Source: Chryseobacterium gleum (GTDB taxonomy: Bacteria > Bacteroidota > Bacteroidia > Flavobacteriales_C > GCA-002722245). Taken from it: DNA of 5,999 nt. The position numbers and the translations under genes are program-made. Under the pieces are notes generated by a model. The model was not told where the DNA came from. It was given only the letters and a program-made list of their open reading frames with translations, and searched no databases. Positions 1 through 5,997 of this stretch are shown in pieces. Position 1 is the first letter of the stretch. Every line of letters begins with the position of its first letter. Location of the stretch: NCBI GenBank assembly GCA_945903925.1, contig CAMDPJ010000147.1, forward strand, positions 1 to 5,999, in the 5' to 3' direction.

Positions 1-2
1 TG

Positions 3-41
3 TCCTTGATTGTAGGATGGGGTTATGATAGATATTTTTAA
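3..41 (+). CDS. possible 3' end of an upstream gene (partial)
   Basis: Reading from base 3, one frame stays open for 12 codons (SLIVGWGYDRYF) and stops at TAA 39-41. The other two plus frames stop at 7-9 and 26-28. The residues are protein-like (glycine and aromatics, ending in Phe), so this could be the C-terminus of a gene that begins left of the window. Twelve codons are too few to identify a family, and chance openness cannot be excluded. Confidence 0.2.
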   Translation, partial: SLIVGWGYDRYF

Positions 42-99
42 AGATTCAGGCATTTCTCAAAATTAACATAAACAGATTACTTACTTATACGAATTTATA

Positions 100-108
100 A
101 AACTTTGC
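100..108 (+). promoter_or_regulatory. candidate Bacteroidota-type -7 box for the glycan operon
   Basis: AAACTTTGC at 100-108 matches the Bacteroidota sigma-A -7 consensus TAnnTTTG at all but the first base and has the C that often follows. It lies about 45 bases before the methyltransferase start, which would leave a short 5' leader. No convincing TTG-type -33 element is visible at the usual distance, so this is only a candidate. The rest of 42-152 shows no gene, strong hairpin or other recognisable element. Confidence 0.3.
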
Positions 109-152
109 GGCTAAAATTGATAAAATGACGAGAATCACTTAAGTTTGAGGCT

Positions 153-953
153 ATGAATTGCAATATCTGTAACAGCGAAACAAAGCTATTATTCAACACT
201 TTGGTGATGAATAAACACCAAGTTAAATACCACAAATGTACTCAGTGTGAATTTATACAAACAGAAAAACCATATTGGTTAAATGAAGCCTACAACAGCG
301 CCATTACATCGCTGGACATTGGATATGTCACTAGAAATATCTCTTTATCAGAAGTCGTTTCATCTATTGTGAAATCTAGTTTTAATGACAATAGTGATTT
401 TATCGACTACGGTGGAGGTTATGGCTTATTTGTTAGAATAATGAGAGACAAAGGTTTTAAATTCTATTTAGAAGACCCTTACTGTCAGAATATTTTTGCC
501 AACTATTTCGATACTTCCTCTTTCGACGAAAAAAAACAATTTGAATTGCTTACTACTTTTGAAGTTTTTGAACATTTAGATAACCCATTAACAGAGATCG
601 ACAAAATGTTTAAGCGATCTTCATCTGTGCTTTTCACAACAGAATTACAACCCAATAATAACATCACCAAAATTTCTGATTGGTGGTACTTTGCCCCAGA
701 AACCGGTCAACACATCTCTTTGTACTCACTAAAATCACTGCAATTTTTAGCAAAAAAATACAATTGCAATCTATACACCAACAACTACAACCTGCATTTA
801 CTTACTCCTAAAAAATTCACTTTTAACCCAGTGAAAATACATTCTCTCATACACCATTATAAAGACAAAATTTTAGGCAGAAATTTTAAAAACAAAAAAA
901 GCTTACTACAAAAGGACTTCTCTTATATTCAAAAAGAAATTGAAAAAAAATAA
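153..953 (+). CDS. class I SAM-dependent methyltransferase with N-terminal Cys-pair (zinc-ribbon-like) domain
   Basis: A 266-residue protein predicted to transfer a methyl group from S-adenosylmethionine; it has no signal peptide or membrane segment, so it should be cytoplasmic. Cys pairs C3xxC6 and C29xxC32 could bind zinc, as in the N-terminal domain of sugar methyltransferases such as the TylC3 type. The SAM-binding loop is DYGGGYG (85-91), an acidic pair E107-D108 ends the second strand, and TTFEVFEH (134-141) is the usual post-II motif. The C-terminus is Lys-rich (EKK). It lacks the extra C-terminal domain of full-length sugar C-methyltransferases (about 400 residues). ATG 153 is the first start after an in-frame TGA at 126-128; GAGG at 147-150 is too close to be a good Shine-Dalgarno. 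First gene of a run with a glycosyltransferase and kdsA, so a surface sugar or glycan is the likely substrate (inference). The fold assignment is strong; the acceptor is unknown. Confidence 0.85.
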   Translation: MNCNICNSETKLLFNTLVMNKHQVKYHKCTQCEFIQTEKPYWLNEAYNSAITSLDIGYVTRNISLSEVVSSIVKSSFNDNSDFIDYGGGYGLFVRIMRDKGFKFYLEDPYCQNIFANYFDTSSFDEKKQFELLTTFEVFEHLDNPLTEIDKMFKRSSSVLFTTELQPNNNITKISDWWYFAPETGQHISLYSLKSLQFLAKKYNCNLYTNNYNLHLLTPKKFTFNPVKIHSLIHHYKDKILGRNFKNKKSLLQKDFSYIQKEIEKK

Positions 954-959
954 AAAACA
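942..959 (+). repeat. junction repeat copy 1: A8 slippery run against the methyltransferase stop codon
   Basis: GAAAAAAAATAAAAAACA spans the last codons (GAA AAA AAA), the stop TAA (951-953) and the first bases after it. It matches 17 of 18 bases at the next junction (2093-2110). In the methyltransferase phase it contains the heptamer A AAA AAA. A -1 slip would read AAA AAA ATA and continue open into the glycosyltransferase frame through 962-988 to ATG 989. The A-rich part may also simply favour initiation of the next gene, since many Bacteroidota starts rely on A-rich leaders. Confidence 0.5.
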
Positions 960-988
960 AGTTGTATTTTAATCCCTCTTTAAGTAAA

Positions 989-2104
989 ATGACAAAAGCG
1001 AAAATTCTATACGACACACAAATCTTCGACATTATTGCTTTTGGCGGTATACCACGTTACTATACGGAGGTATTAAAAGGCGTGAATAAAAACAACGAAT
1101 TTTCAGCACATATAGGTTCTAATTTCATTAAAAACAAAGAAATTCAAGCTTTATTTAACTTTCCTACTACCAATAACCTTGTTAATTCGCTTAATTTACC
1201 GCGTTTTGGAAGAATAAAAAATAGCCTACGTAGGAGCAACGAAAAAAGAGTTATTCATGAGCTAAAATCAGGAAAATACGACATATTCCACCCCTCATTT
1301 TACAACCCTGCCTATCTTGATCATTTGGGTTCTACAAAATTGGTAATCACTATACATGATATGATTCCAGAATTGTATCCTAATCAACCTGGATACAAAG
1401 AAATGGCTGAAAACAAGGCAGCTCTTATTCGCAAAGCGCATCATATCATCACCGTGTCTTCAAATACCAAGAAGGATTTGTTGCACTTTTTTCCCGAAAT
1501 AGATGAAAAAATTGTAACCCGCATTTATTTAGGTTGCGATATCGAACACCAGGAAATTAACAACCAAAAAAATAAACCCAACTATCTTTTATATGTTGGA
1601 AGTAGAGAAGGATATAAAAACTTCGATTTTTTGATTGATGCATTATCTAATGTTTTAAATAAAGACTTACTACTATGCACCAGCGGATCTCCTCACACAC
1701 CTGAGGAAATTGCAAAAATGGAAAAAGCAGGCATCCTTAATTTTGTACATCGAAAATTTGTTAGCGATGAAGAATTAGCAAAATTATATGCAGAGGCAAA
1801 AGCATTACTTTTCCCATCGGAATATGAGGGATTCGGACTTCCAATTGTTGAGGCGCTAAAAAACAATTGTCCCATCATTCTCACCCAATGTTCTTGTTTC
1901 CCCGAAATTGCTGGAGAAGCTGGAATATACTTTGAAAACAAAAACAAAGATTCTTTTATTGAAGCCCTATCCAAGCTAGAAAACAAAGAATTCATCGCCA
2001 ACAAAATATCTGAAGGACAAAAAAGATTGCAATACTTTAGTTGGGAAAAAAATGTAGAAGATACTGAAAAATGCTACAAAACTGTTCTACAAGAAAAAAA
2101 GTAA
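989..2104 (+). CDS. GT4-type (group 1) glycosyltransferase
   Basis: A 371-residue GT-B-fold retaining glycosyltransferase that should move a sugar from a nucleotide-sugar donor to a growing glycan on the cytoplasmic side. The N-terminal donor/acceptor loop FGGIPRYY follows the first strand (about 18-25). ITIHDMIPELYP (with H123-D124) is the conserved mid-N-domain motif, and ITVSSNTKKDLL ends that domain. LYVGSREGYKN (201-211) opens the C-terminal Rossmann domain. The EX7E nucleotide-sugar motif is E280...E288 within EYEGFGLPIVEAL. I chose ATG 989, preceded by AAA, because it begins directly at the first beta-strand (AKILYDTQIF). A TTG at 962 is in frame and would add nine unconserved residues. 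It follows the methyltransferase by 35 bases and precedes kdsA by 20, which suggests one operon. The family is clear; donor, acceptor and linkage cannot be deduced. O-antigen, core or capsule assembly are all possible. Confidence 0.88.
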   Translation: MTKAKILYDTQIFDIIAFGGIPRYYTEVLKGVNKNNEFSAHIGSNFIKNKEIQALFNFPTTNNLVNSLNLPRFGRIKNSLRRSNEKRVIHELKSGKYDIFHPSFYNPAYLDHLGSTKLVITIHDMIPELYPNQPGYKEMAENKAALIRKAHHIITVSSNTKKDLLHFFPEIDEKIVTRIYLGCDIEHQEINNQKNKPNYLLYVGSREGYKNFDFLIDALSNVLNKDLLLCTSGSPHTPEEIAKMEKAGILNFVHRKFVSDEELAKLYAEAKALLFPSEYEGFGLPIVEALKNNCPIILTQCSCFPEIAGEAGIYFENKNKDSFIEALSKLENKEFIANKISEGQKRLQYFSWEKNVEDTEKCYKTVLQEKK

Positions 2105-2110
2105 AAAACA
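2093..2110 (+). repeat. junction repeat copy 2: A AAA AAG slippery heptamer against the glycosyltransferase stop codon
   Basis: GAAAAAAAGTAAAAAACA spans the codons GAA AAA AAG and the stop TAA (2102-2104), differing from the copy at 942-959 only at its ninth base. Bases 2095-2101 are A AAA AAG in exact zero-frame phase, the heptamer used for programmed -1 frameshifting in E. coli dnaX. A -1 slip gives AAA AAA GTA and stays open into kdsA, joining its ATG at 2125. No dnaX-like upstream Shine-Dalgarno or stable downstream hairpin is visible, so function is unproven. Confidence 0.5.
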
Positions 2111-2124
2111 CATTTATCAACACC

Positions 2125-2943
2125 ATGGTCAACATCAGCTACCTCCCCAAAATAAAACACAACAACTCAAATAATTTCTTTTTAATTGCTGGCCCTTGCG
2201 CCATCGAAGGAGAAGACATTGCTTTGCAAATAGCTGAGCGCATTGTAAAGATTACCAACAAGCTAGAAATACCTTTCATCTTTAAAGGCTCTTTTAAAAA
2301 AGCCAATCGTTCTCGCGTTGATTCTTTTACAGGCATTGGCGATGAAAAAGCGCTTAAAATATTAAAAAAAGTATCTGAAACTTTTGGTGTTCCAACTGTT
2401 ACGGATATACACGAATCTCATGATGCAGCTATTGCTGCCGAATATGTTGATGTATTGCAAATTCCCGCCTTCCTTTGCCGACAAACCGATTTATTGATTG
2501 CTGCTGCCCAAACAGGTAAAGTGGTGAACATTAAAAAAGGTCAGTTCGTCAACTCTGGTGCCATGAAATTTGCTGCTCAAAAAGTGGTGGATAGTGGAAA
2601 TCCTCATGTTTGGTTTACAGAAAGAGGAAATTCTTTTGGCTATCAAGATTTGATTGTTGACTATCGTAATATTCCCGAAATGCAAGAATTCGGTCACCCT
2701 GTAGTGCTTGATATAACACATTCTTTGCAGCAACCCAATCAAAATAGTGGCGTAACTGGTGGTAAACCCCAATTGATAGAAACCATTGCTAAAGCAGGAA
2801 TTGCTGTTGGTGTAGACGGACTCTTCATTGAAACGCATCCTAAGCCCAACGAAGCAAAATCAGATGGAGCAAACATGTTGCAATTGGATTTATTAGAAGG
2901 TTTGCTAGAGAAATTGGTACGTGTGCGTCAATCTATATTGTAA
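2125..2943 (+). CDS. kdsA: 3-deoxy-D-manno-octulosonate 8-phosphate synthase (Kdo-8-P synthase, metal-dependent type)
   Basis: A cytoplasmic TIM-barrel aldolase that condenses phosphoenolpyruvate with arabinose 5-phosphate to give Kdo 8-phosphate, the precursor of the Kdo in the inner core of LPS. Signature stretches in order are LIAGPCAIE (20-28), FKGSFKKANRSR (53-64), TGIGD (69-73), TDIHE (93-97), QIPAFLCRQTDLL (112-124), NIKKGQF (135-141), TERGNSFGY (165-173), DITHSLQQPN (196-205) and IETHPKPNEAKSDGA (235-249). Candidate metal ligands are C25, H199, E236 and D247, at the same spacing as C11, H185, E222 and D233 of the Aquifex enzyme. The metal-independent E. coli enzyme has Asn at the Cys position. 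ATG 2125 gives 272 residues, a normal family length, and has A at -3. An in-frame ATG at 2071 would add 18 residues (Lys-rich, no family counterpart) and overlap the glycosyltransferase. Last gene of the glycan run, 20 bases after the glycosyltransferase. Confidence 0.97.
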   Translation: MVNISYLPKIKHNNSNNFFLIAGPCAIEGEDIALQIAERIVKITNKLEIPFIFKGSFKKANRSRVDSFTGIGDEKALKILKKVSETFGVPTVTDIHESHDAAIAAEYVDVLQIPAFLCRQTDLLIAAAQTGKVVNIKKGQFVNSGAMKFAAQKVVDSGNPHVWFTERGNSFGYQDLIVDYRNIPEMQEFGHPVVLDITHSLQQPNQNSGVTGGKPQLIETIAKAGIAVGVDGLFIETHPKPNEAKSDGANMLQLDLLEGLLEKLVRVRQSIL

Positions 2944-2950
2944 ATCAATA
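2936..2950. other. small inverted repeat centred on the facing stop codons
   Basis: TATTG (2936-2940) and CAATA (2946-2950) are a perfect 5-base inverted repeat around a 5-base loop, TAAAT. The loop contains the kdsA stop (TAA 2941-2943), and the minus-strand gene's stop (TGA, written TCA at 2945-2947) overlaps its right edge. It is the only dyad at this convergent junction, so it could act as a weak bidirectional terminator. It is AT-rich and has no clear T-run, so that role is doubtful. Confidence 0.2.
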
Positions 2951-3631
2951 CAAATAACCAAAATTCATCTTAAAAGTAATAAGTGCCATTCTTCGCGTGT
3001 TCGCGCTTGCCTGAGCCGTATATTCAAAACCTCTCACTACGTCTTGCTGGTCGTAAACATTAATAAGCACATTGAACTCCCAACCGTAATCTATCCATAA
3101 ATTATCGAACAATACCCTTGAGTTCCCTGTTCCTAAACCCAAACCCAACTCTGTAGTTTTGCCAATTAACACTTCATTTTCATCGGTATTAAGCGTGTAA
3201 GAATGCAATAGTATATTGTATCTAAAATGTTTTCCTACAGGAGCTATACTTCCTTTTGAACGATAATAATAAGAGCGAAACTGAACCCCTAAATCATAGC
3301 CCGAGTAATGCGATGGCTCATAACTATCTGTTACAGCACTAAACACATCATTGGAAAAATAAGAGAAAGAAGCACCCATGATTCCCGACCGACCAATCAC
3401 CCTTTGCACGCCTACATCCCATGTTAAAGGTCTCTTACATAGAGTAGGCTGAACAACATTCGCACCCATAAAGAAATTATAGGCCGTTAGCGCATGAATT
3501 TTACCTCCACCAAAAACGATGTTTTTTTTGCCAATGTAGCCAGGTACAATTCTTTGTGCCACAGCAAAAGAAACGGCGAAACATAAAAAAAAGATGGTAA
3601 ACCCTACTTGTATTTTTCTTTTGTATTGCAC
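2945..3631 (-). CDS. secreted protein, probable outer-membrane beta-barrel
   Basis: A 228-residue protein that I cannot name. It starts with a clear signal peptide: basic residues K4-R5-K6, a hydrophobic stretch of about 11-24 and a likely signal peptidase I cut after AVA (23-25), before Gln26, as is common in Bacteroidota. The mature part is rich in Gly, Tyr, Phe and alternating polar/hydrophobic segments (for example GIMGASFSYF, GYDLGVQFRSYYY, TELGLGLG). It ends in ITFKMNFGYLY, like the C-terminal strand of an outer-membrane barrel. The RIVPGYIGKK segment just after cleavage resembles an unnamed Bacteroidota membrane-protein family, from memory only. The start is GTG at 3629-3631: an in-frame TAA lies directly upstream, and the next Met (residue 55) would remove the signal peptide. 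It is convergent with kdsA (one base between stops) and divergent from the M48-like gene (32 bases apart), so it may be co-controlled with the latter. Confidence 0.75.
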   Translation of the reverse strand: MQYKRKIQVGFTIFFLCFAVSFAVAQRIVPGYIGKKNIVFGGGKIHALTAYNFFMGANVVQPTLCKRPLTWDVGVQRVIGRSGIMGASFSYFSNDVFSAVTDSYEPSHYSGYDLGVQFRSYYYRSKGSIAPVGKHFRYNILLHSYTLNTDENEVLIGKTTELGLGLGTGNSRVLFDNLWIDYGWEFNVLINVYDQQDVVRGFEYTAQASANTRRMALITFKMNFGYLY

Positions 3632-3675
3632 TTATTGTTCTTTTGGTTAACTTGGTAAAAGTAATGCAAAATATA
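3632..3675. promoter_or_regulatory. compact divergent promoter region
   Basis: Only 32 bases separate the GTG start of the minus-strand barrel gene from ATG 3664 of the M48-like gene, so their promoters must overlap each other or the coding regions. On the minus strand, TATATTTTGC (3675-3666) resembles the -7 box TAnnTTTG with one extra spacer base and lies across the plus-strand gene's start codon. On the plus strand, TTCTTTTG (3638-3645) matches that consensus at all but one base and would start transcription just before the ATG. Neither has a well-placed -33 TTG, so the assignments are tentative. Confidence 0.3.
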
Positions 3676-5892
3676 CGTAAAATATCAGCAAAAATAATTT
3701 CCTTTTCATTCGCATTTATCATTTATTCGTCGCTTCTGTTTTCGCAAAGCATTGATTTGGCAAATTATCAAGGCATTTACAGCACAGGTGTTATACCCAA
3801 AGTAATTACCAAAACGATAGAGAAAAGAATTCAGGAGGCCGAGAAAAAAAACATTTCTAAAAACGACAATTGGCTTGATAAAAAAGCAAAACAACGGTCG
3901 ATTATTGAAAGTAGTTTTGTTACCTCAGAGCTGCTCTTAAGCGGAAATGTTGTGTTTAACGATACGCTTAGCGGATACATCAAATTAGTGGCTAAAGAAT
4001 TACTTAAAAACGATGCTGAAACACTCTCTAAATTAAATTTCTTTGTTGTTAAATCGGCTTTTGTTAGCACACTTAGCAATCAAGAAGGAATAGTATTAAT
4101 TAGCAGCGGTTTACTGGCGCGCATCAACAACGAAGCTCAATTGGCTTTTATAATCGCACGCGAAATAGCACATTACAAATTAAAACATCAAGCTAAATTA
4201 TACCTCAACAACGACATCAGCAACAACGGCGCCTACAACCTAAAACTCATTGAAGACAACCTTTTAAAATCAAGTAATTTTAGCGACGCGCAAGAGGAAC
4301 AAGCCGACTCTTTGGCTGCAGTGTTGTTCAACAGCACTAACTATTCAAGCAATGCCATCAATGGAGTTTTAAAAATTTTCAACTCTAGTAATCATCCAGT
4401 AGCTCAAGAGACATTTGATATTCGTTATTTTAATTCAACGTATTTTAAAATTCCCGACACCTATTTCTTCACACAGACAAATCCAATTAACGAAGCCGAT
4501 GAAAATTATACACAACCCAATATTATTTTAAGAAACAATGCCATCAAAAACATAATGAATGGCGAGATAGATAGTTTTCTTCTTCCCAAAAATCAATTTC
4601 ATTATTGTAGAGATATTGCTCGTTTTGAAATGAGTTCGTTGTATTTAAGCGACAGGCAATACGCATCGGCCATTTACAACAGCTATATGCTATTGCAAAA
4701 ATATCCCAACAATGAATTTCTAGTAAGCAACATCGCCAACAGTCTCTACTTTGTAGCTAAATACAGCAACAAAAATGCCTTGCAATATGTTAATGCACAC
4801 CACGAAAACATTCAAGGTGAATCGCAACAATTGCATTTGCTTTTTTCGGTGATGAAAAATGAAGAGTTGGATGTGCTGGCCATTCAATATTTATTTAATA
4901 CTTATTTTGCTTTCCCGAACAGAAAAGACCTAAAGAAAAAGGCAATTGAGCTAATGAATGAAATGATGAAAATCTACCCTGTTTCTAATGTATTTAGCGA
5001 AAAAATACCTCCAAAAGACACTACCACCTTAAAGCTTGTGAAACCTGCTGGTAGCGGAAAAATGAAAGCGAATCATTACTATGGTTATGGCAAGCGTCCG
5101 GCCGACACCAGTAAAATCGAACTTCGTTACGCCTTTAGTGAACTCTTGCAAAAAGAAGAATTTGCGCAAGCATTTAACAATGCAAAAACAAATAAAGAGT
5201 TGCCCTATACTCCACCAACTACAGTGTACTATTCTCAGGATTTACTCGGCTTCAATCCTCCTAACACAAAACCGATGCATCTTAATAAAATAGTGATGGT
5301 AGATCCTTCCTATTTCAAAATAAACAATACATTTTTTGTAGAGAAATTCAATGCATTAGAATCAGAAAATGCCAGAAAAGAATACAGCAAATCAATTAAA
5401 GAAATTGCCAACAAAGCAAAGCTAGATGTGGAGTTATTAGATTCTAAATTCTTAAATACCAAGCAGGTTAGTTTGTTTAACGATATTGCACGACTCAACA
5501 ATTTCATTGATGAATTGTATAAACACCGTGATTTAGACAGTGTTTTATCGGCCGATTATCAATTGGTGGATTTGCTCATTGAAAAACACAAAACGAAATA
5601 TTTAGGTTGGAACAGTGTGTTTGCGCTCACCGAGCCCGATGCCATGGCCGACCCTGTGAATTTAATTATGTATTGCGTTTATCTTCCAATACTGGCTCCT
5701 TACTTTTTTTACGATGCAGCAACACCCGATTATTACACTTATCACTACATGATGGTTGCCGATATTGAAAAGGGAAAAGTGATATTCAACAAGTCATATC
5801 AAATCGTGGGTAAAGACACTCCCGATAGATTGAAATCAAACTTGTATTACAACTTTTTGCAGTTGGGTGGAGGGAAAGGGAAGAAAAAGTGA
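3664..5892 (+). CDS. secreted M48-peptidase-like protein with altered metal site (RExxH), TPR-like middle
   Basis: A 742-residue exported protein. The signal peptide has a basic N-region (R5, K6, K10), a hydrophobic core of about 11-26 and a likely cut after LLFS (24-27), before Gln28. Residues about 85-256 follow the M48 (BepA/LoiP/Oma1-like) layout: SGNVVFND (93-100), GIVLISSGLL, then NEAQLAFIIAREIAHYKLKH, the site of the zinc motif, then E211-EQ-A214-D215 (third ligand and Ala-Asp signature), then H244-P245. The first zinc His is Arg166, while E167, H170 and E211 remain, so proteolysis is doubtful. A TPR-like helical pair covers about 319-352 (ARFEMSSLYL...YASAIYNSYMLLQKYP), as in BepA-type proteins. 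The C-terminal 380 residues are unrecognised and include a hydrophobic aromatic stretch (667-683) and a Lys-rich tail (GKGKKK). ATG 3664 starts directly at the signal peptide; a TTG at 3643 would add seven residues. Likely periplasmic or outer-membrane-linked; a role in envelope quality control is inference. It is divergent from the barrel gene. Confidence 0.75.
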   Translation: MQNIRKISAKIISFSFAFIIYSSLLFSQSIDLANYQGIYSTGVIPKVITKTIEKRIQEAEKKNISKNDNWLDKKAKQRSIIESSFVTSELLLSGNVVFNDTLSGYIKLVAKELLKNDAETLSKLNFFVVKSAFVSTLSNQEGIVLISSGLLARINNEAQLAFIIAREIAHYKLKHQAKLYLNNDISNNGAYNLKLIEDNLLKSSNFSDAQEEQADSLAAVLFNSTNYSSNAINGVLKIFNSSNHPVAQETFDIRYFNSTYFKIPDTYFFTQTNPINEADENYTQPNIILRNNAIKNIMNGEIDSFLLPKNQFHYCRDIARFEMSSLYLSDRQYASAIYNSYMLLQKYPNNEFLVSNIANSLYFVAKYSNKNALQYVNAHHENIQGESQQLHLLFSVMKNEELDVLAIQYLFNTYFAFPNRKDLKKKAIELMNEMMKIYPVSNVFSEKIPPKDTTTLKLVKPAGSGKMKANHYYGYGKRPADTSKIELRYAFSELLQKEEFAQAFNNAKTNKELPYTPPTTVYYSQDLLGFNPPNTKPMHLNKIVMVDPSYFKINNTFFVEKFNALESENARKEYSKSIKEIANKAKLDVELLDSKFLNTKQVSLFNDIARLNNFIDELYKHRDLDSVLSADYQLVDLLIEKHKTKYLGWNSVFALTEPDAMADPVNLIMYCVYLPILAPYFFYDAATPDYYTYHYMMVADIEKGKVIFNKSYQIVGKDTPDRLKSNLYYNFLQLGGGKGKKK

Positions 5893-5964
5893 TTTTTCAA
5901 ATGCTTATCCGCAAACGCAGCAACCTGAGTCGATTTAAAATAATTTACTTTTTAAGTACAAGAC

Positions 5965-5997
5965 AGTAGTTCCTTCGGGGTACCTCAGAATGACATA
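5965..5997. repeat. probable copy of a dispersed intergenic repeat (TGTCATTCTGAG type)
   Basis: Read on the minus strand from 5996, the DNA begins TGTCATTCTGAGG and continues with CCCCGAAGGAA. This resembles the short repeat beginning TGTCATTCTGAGCGAAGCGAAG that I recall from intergenic regions of Bacteroidota and other bacteria. The middle differs (GGTACC in place of CGAAG), and the copy may continue past the window edge. It lies in the gene-free 5893-5999 stretch after the M48-like gene. That stretch otherwise holds only a weak ACTT/AAGT dyad (5948-5958) and no clear terminator. Family membership is from memory. Confidence 0.45.

Noticed and set aside
125..142. Five-codon reading frame (ATG 125 to TAA 140-142) in the leader of the methyltransferase gene
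   Set aside because: Too short to be evidence of a leader peptide; no attenuator hairpin or repeated regulatory codons follow it.
962..988. TTG at 962 as the glycosyltransferase start
   Set aside because: It adds nine residues before the conserved first strand; ATG 989 with AAA before it fits the family better.
1693..2004. Minus-strand open frame inside the glycosyltransferase (103 codons)
   Set aside because: It lies opposite a well-conserved GT4 domain and its translation shows no domain, so it is a shadow frame.
2071..2124. ATG at 2071 as the kdsA start
   Set aside because: It would overlap the glycosyltransferase by 34 bases and add 18 Lys-rich residues; 272 residues from 2125 is the normal length. 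The open frame here is kept only as part of the frameshift observation.
2491..2838. Minus-strand open frame inside kdsA (115 codons)
   Set aside because: Antisense to the most conserved part of kdsA and without recognisable protein features.
3643..3663. TTG at 3643 as the start of the M48-like gene
   Set aside because: ATG 3664 starts directly at a normal signal peptide; the extra seven residues bring nothing recognisable.
3501..4079. Several minus-strand open frames around the start of the M48-like gene and inside the barrel gene
   Set aside because: They overlap genes that have signal peptides and domain signatures, and their own translations show none.
5081..5293. Plus-strand frame of 70 codons inside the M48-like gene
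   Set aside because: Embedded in another frame of an uninterrupted 742-residue gene; not a sign of a frameshift, as the main frame stays open.
5948..5958. ACTTTTTAAGT dyad after the M48-like gene as a terminator
   Set aside because: The stem is only four AT-rich pairs and no T-run follows, so it should not terminate transcription alone.
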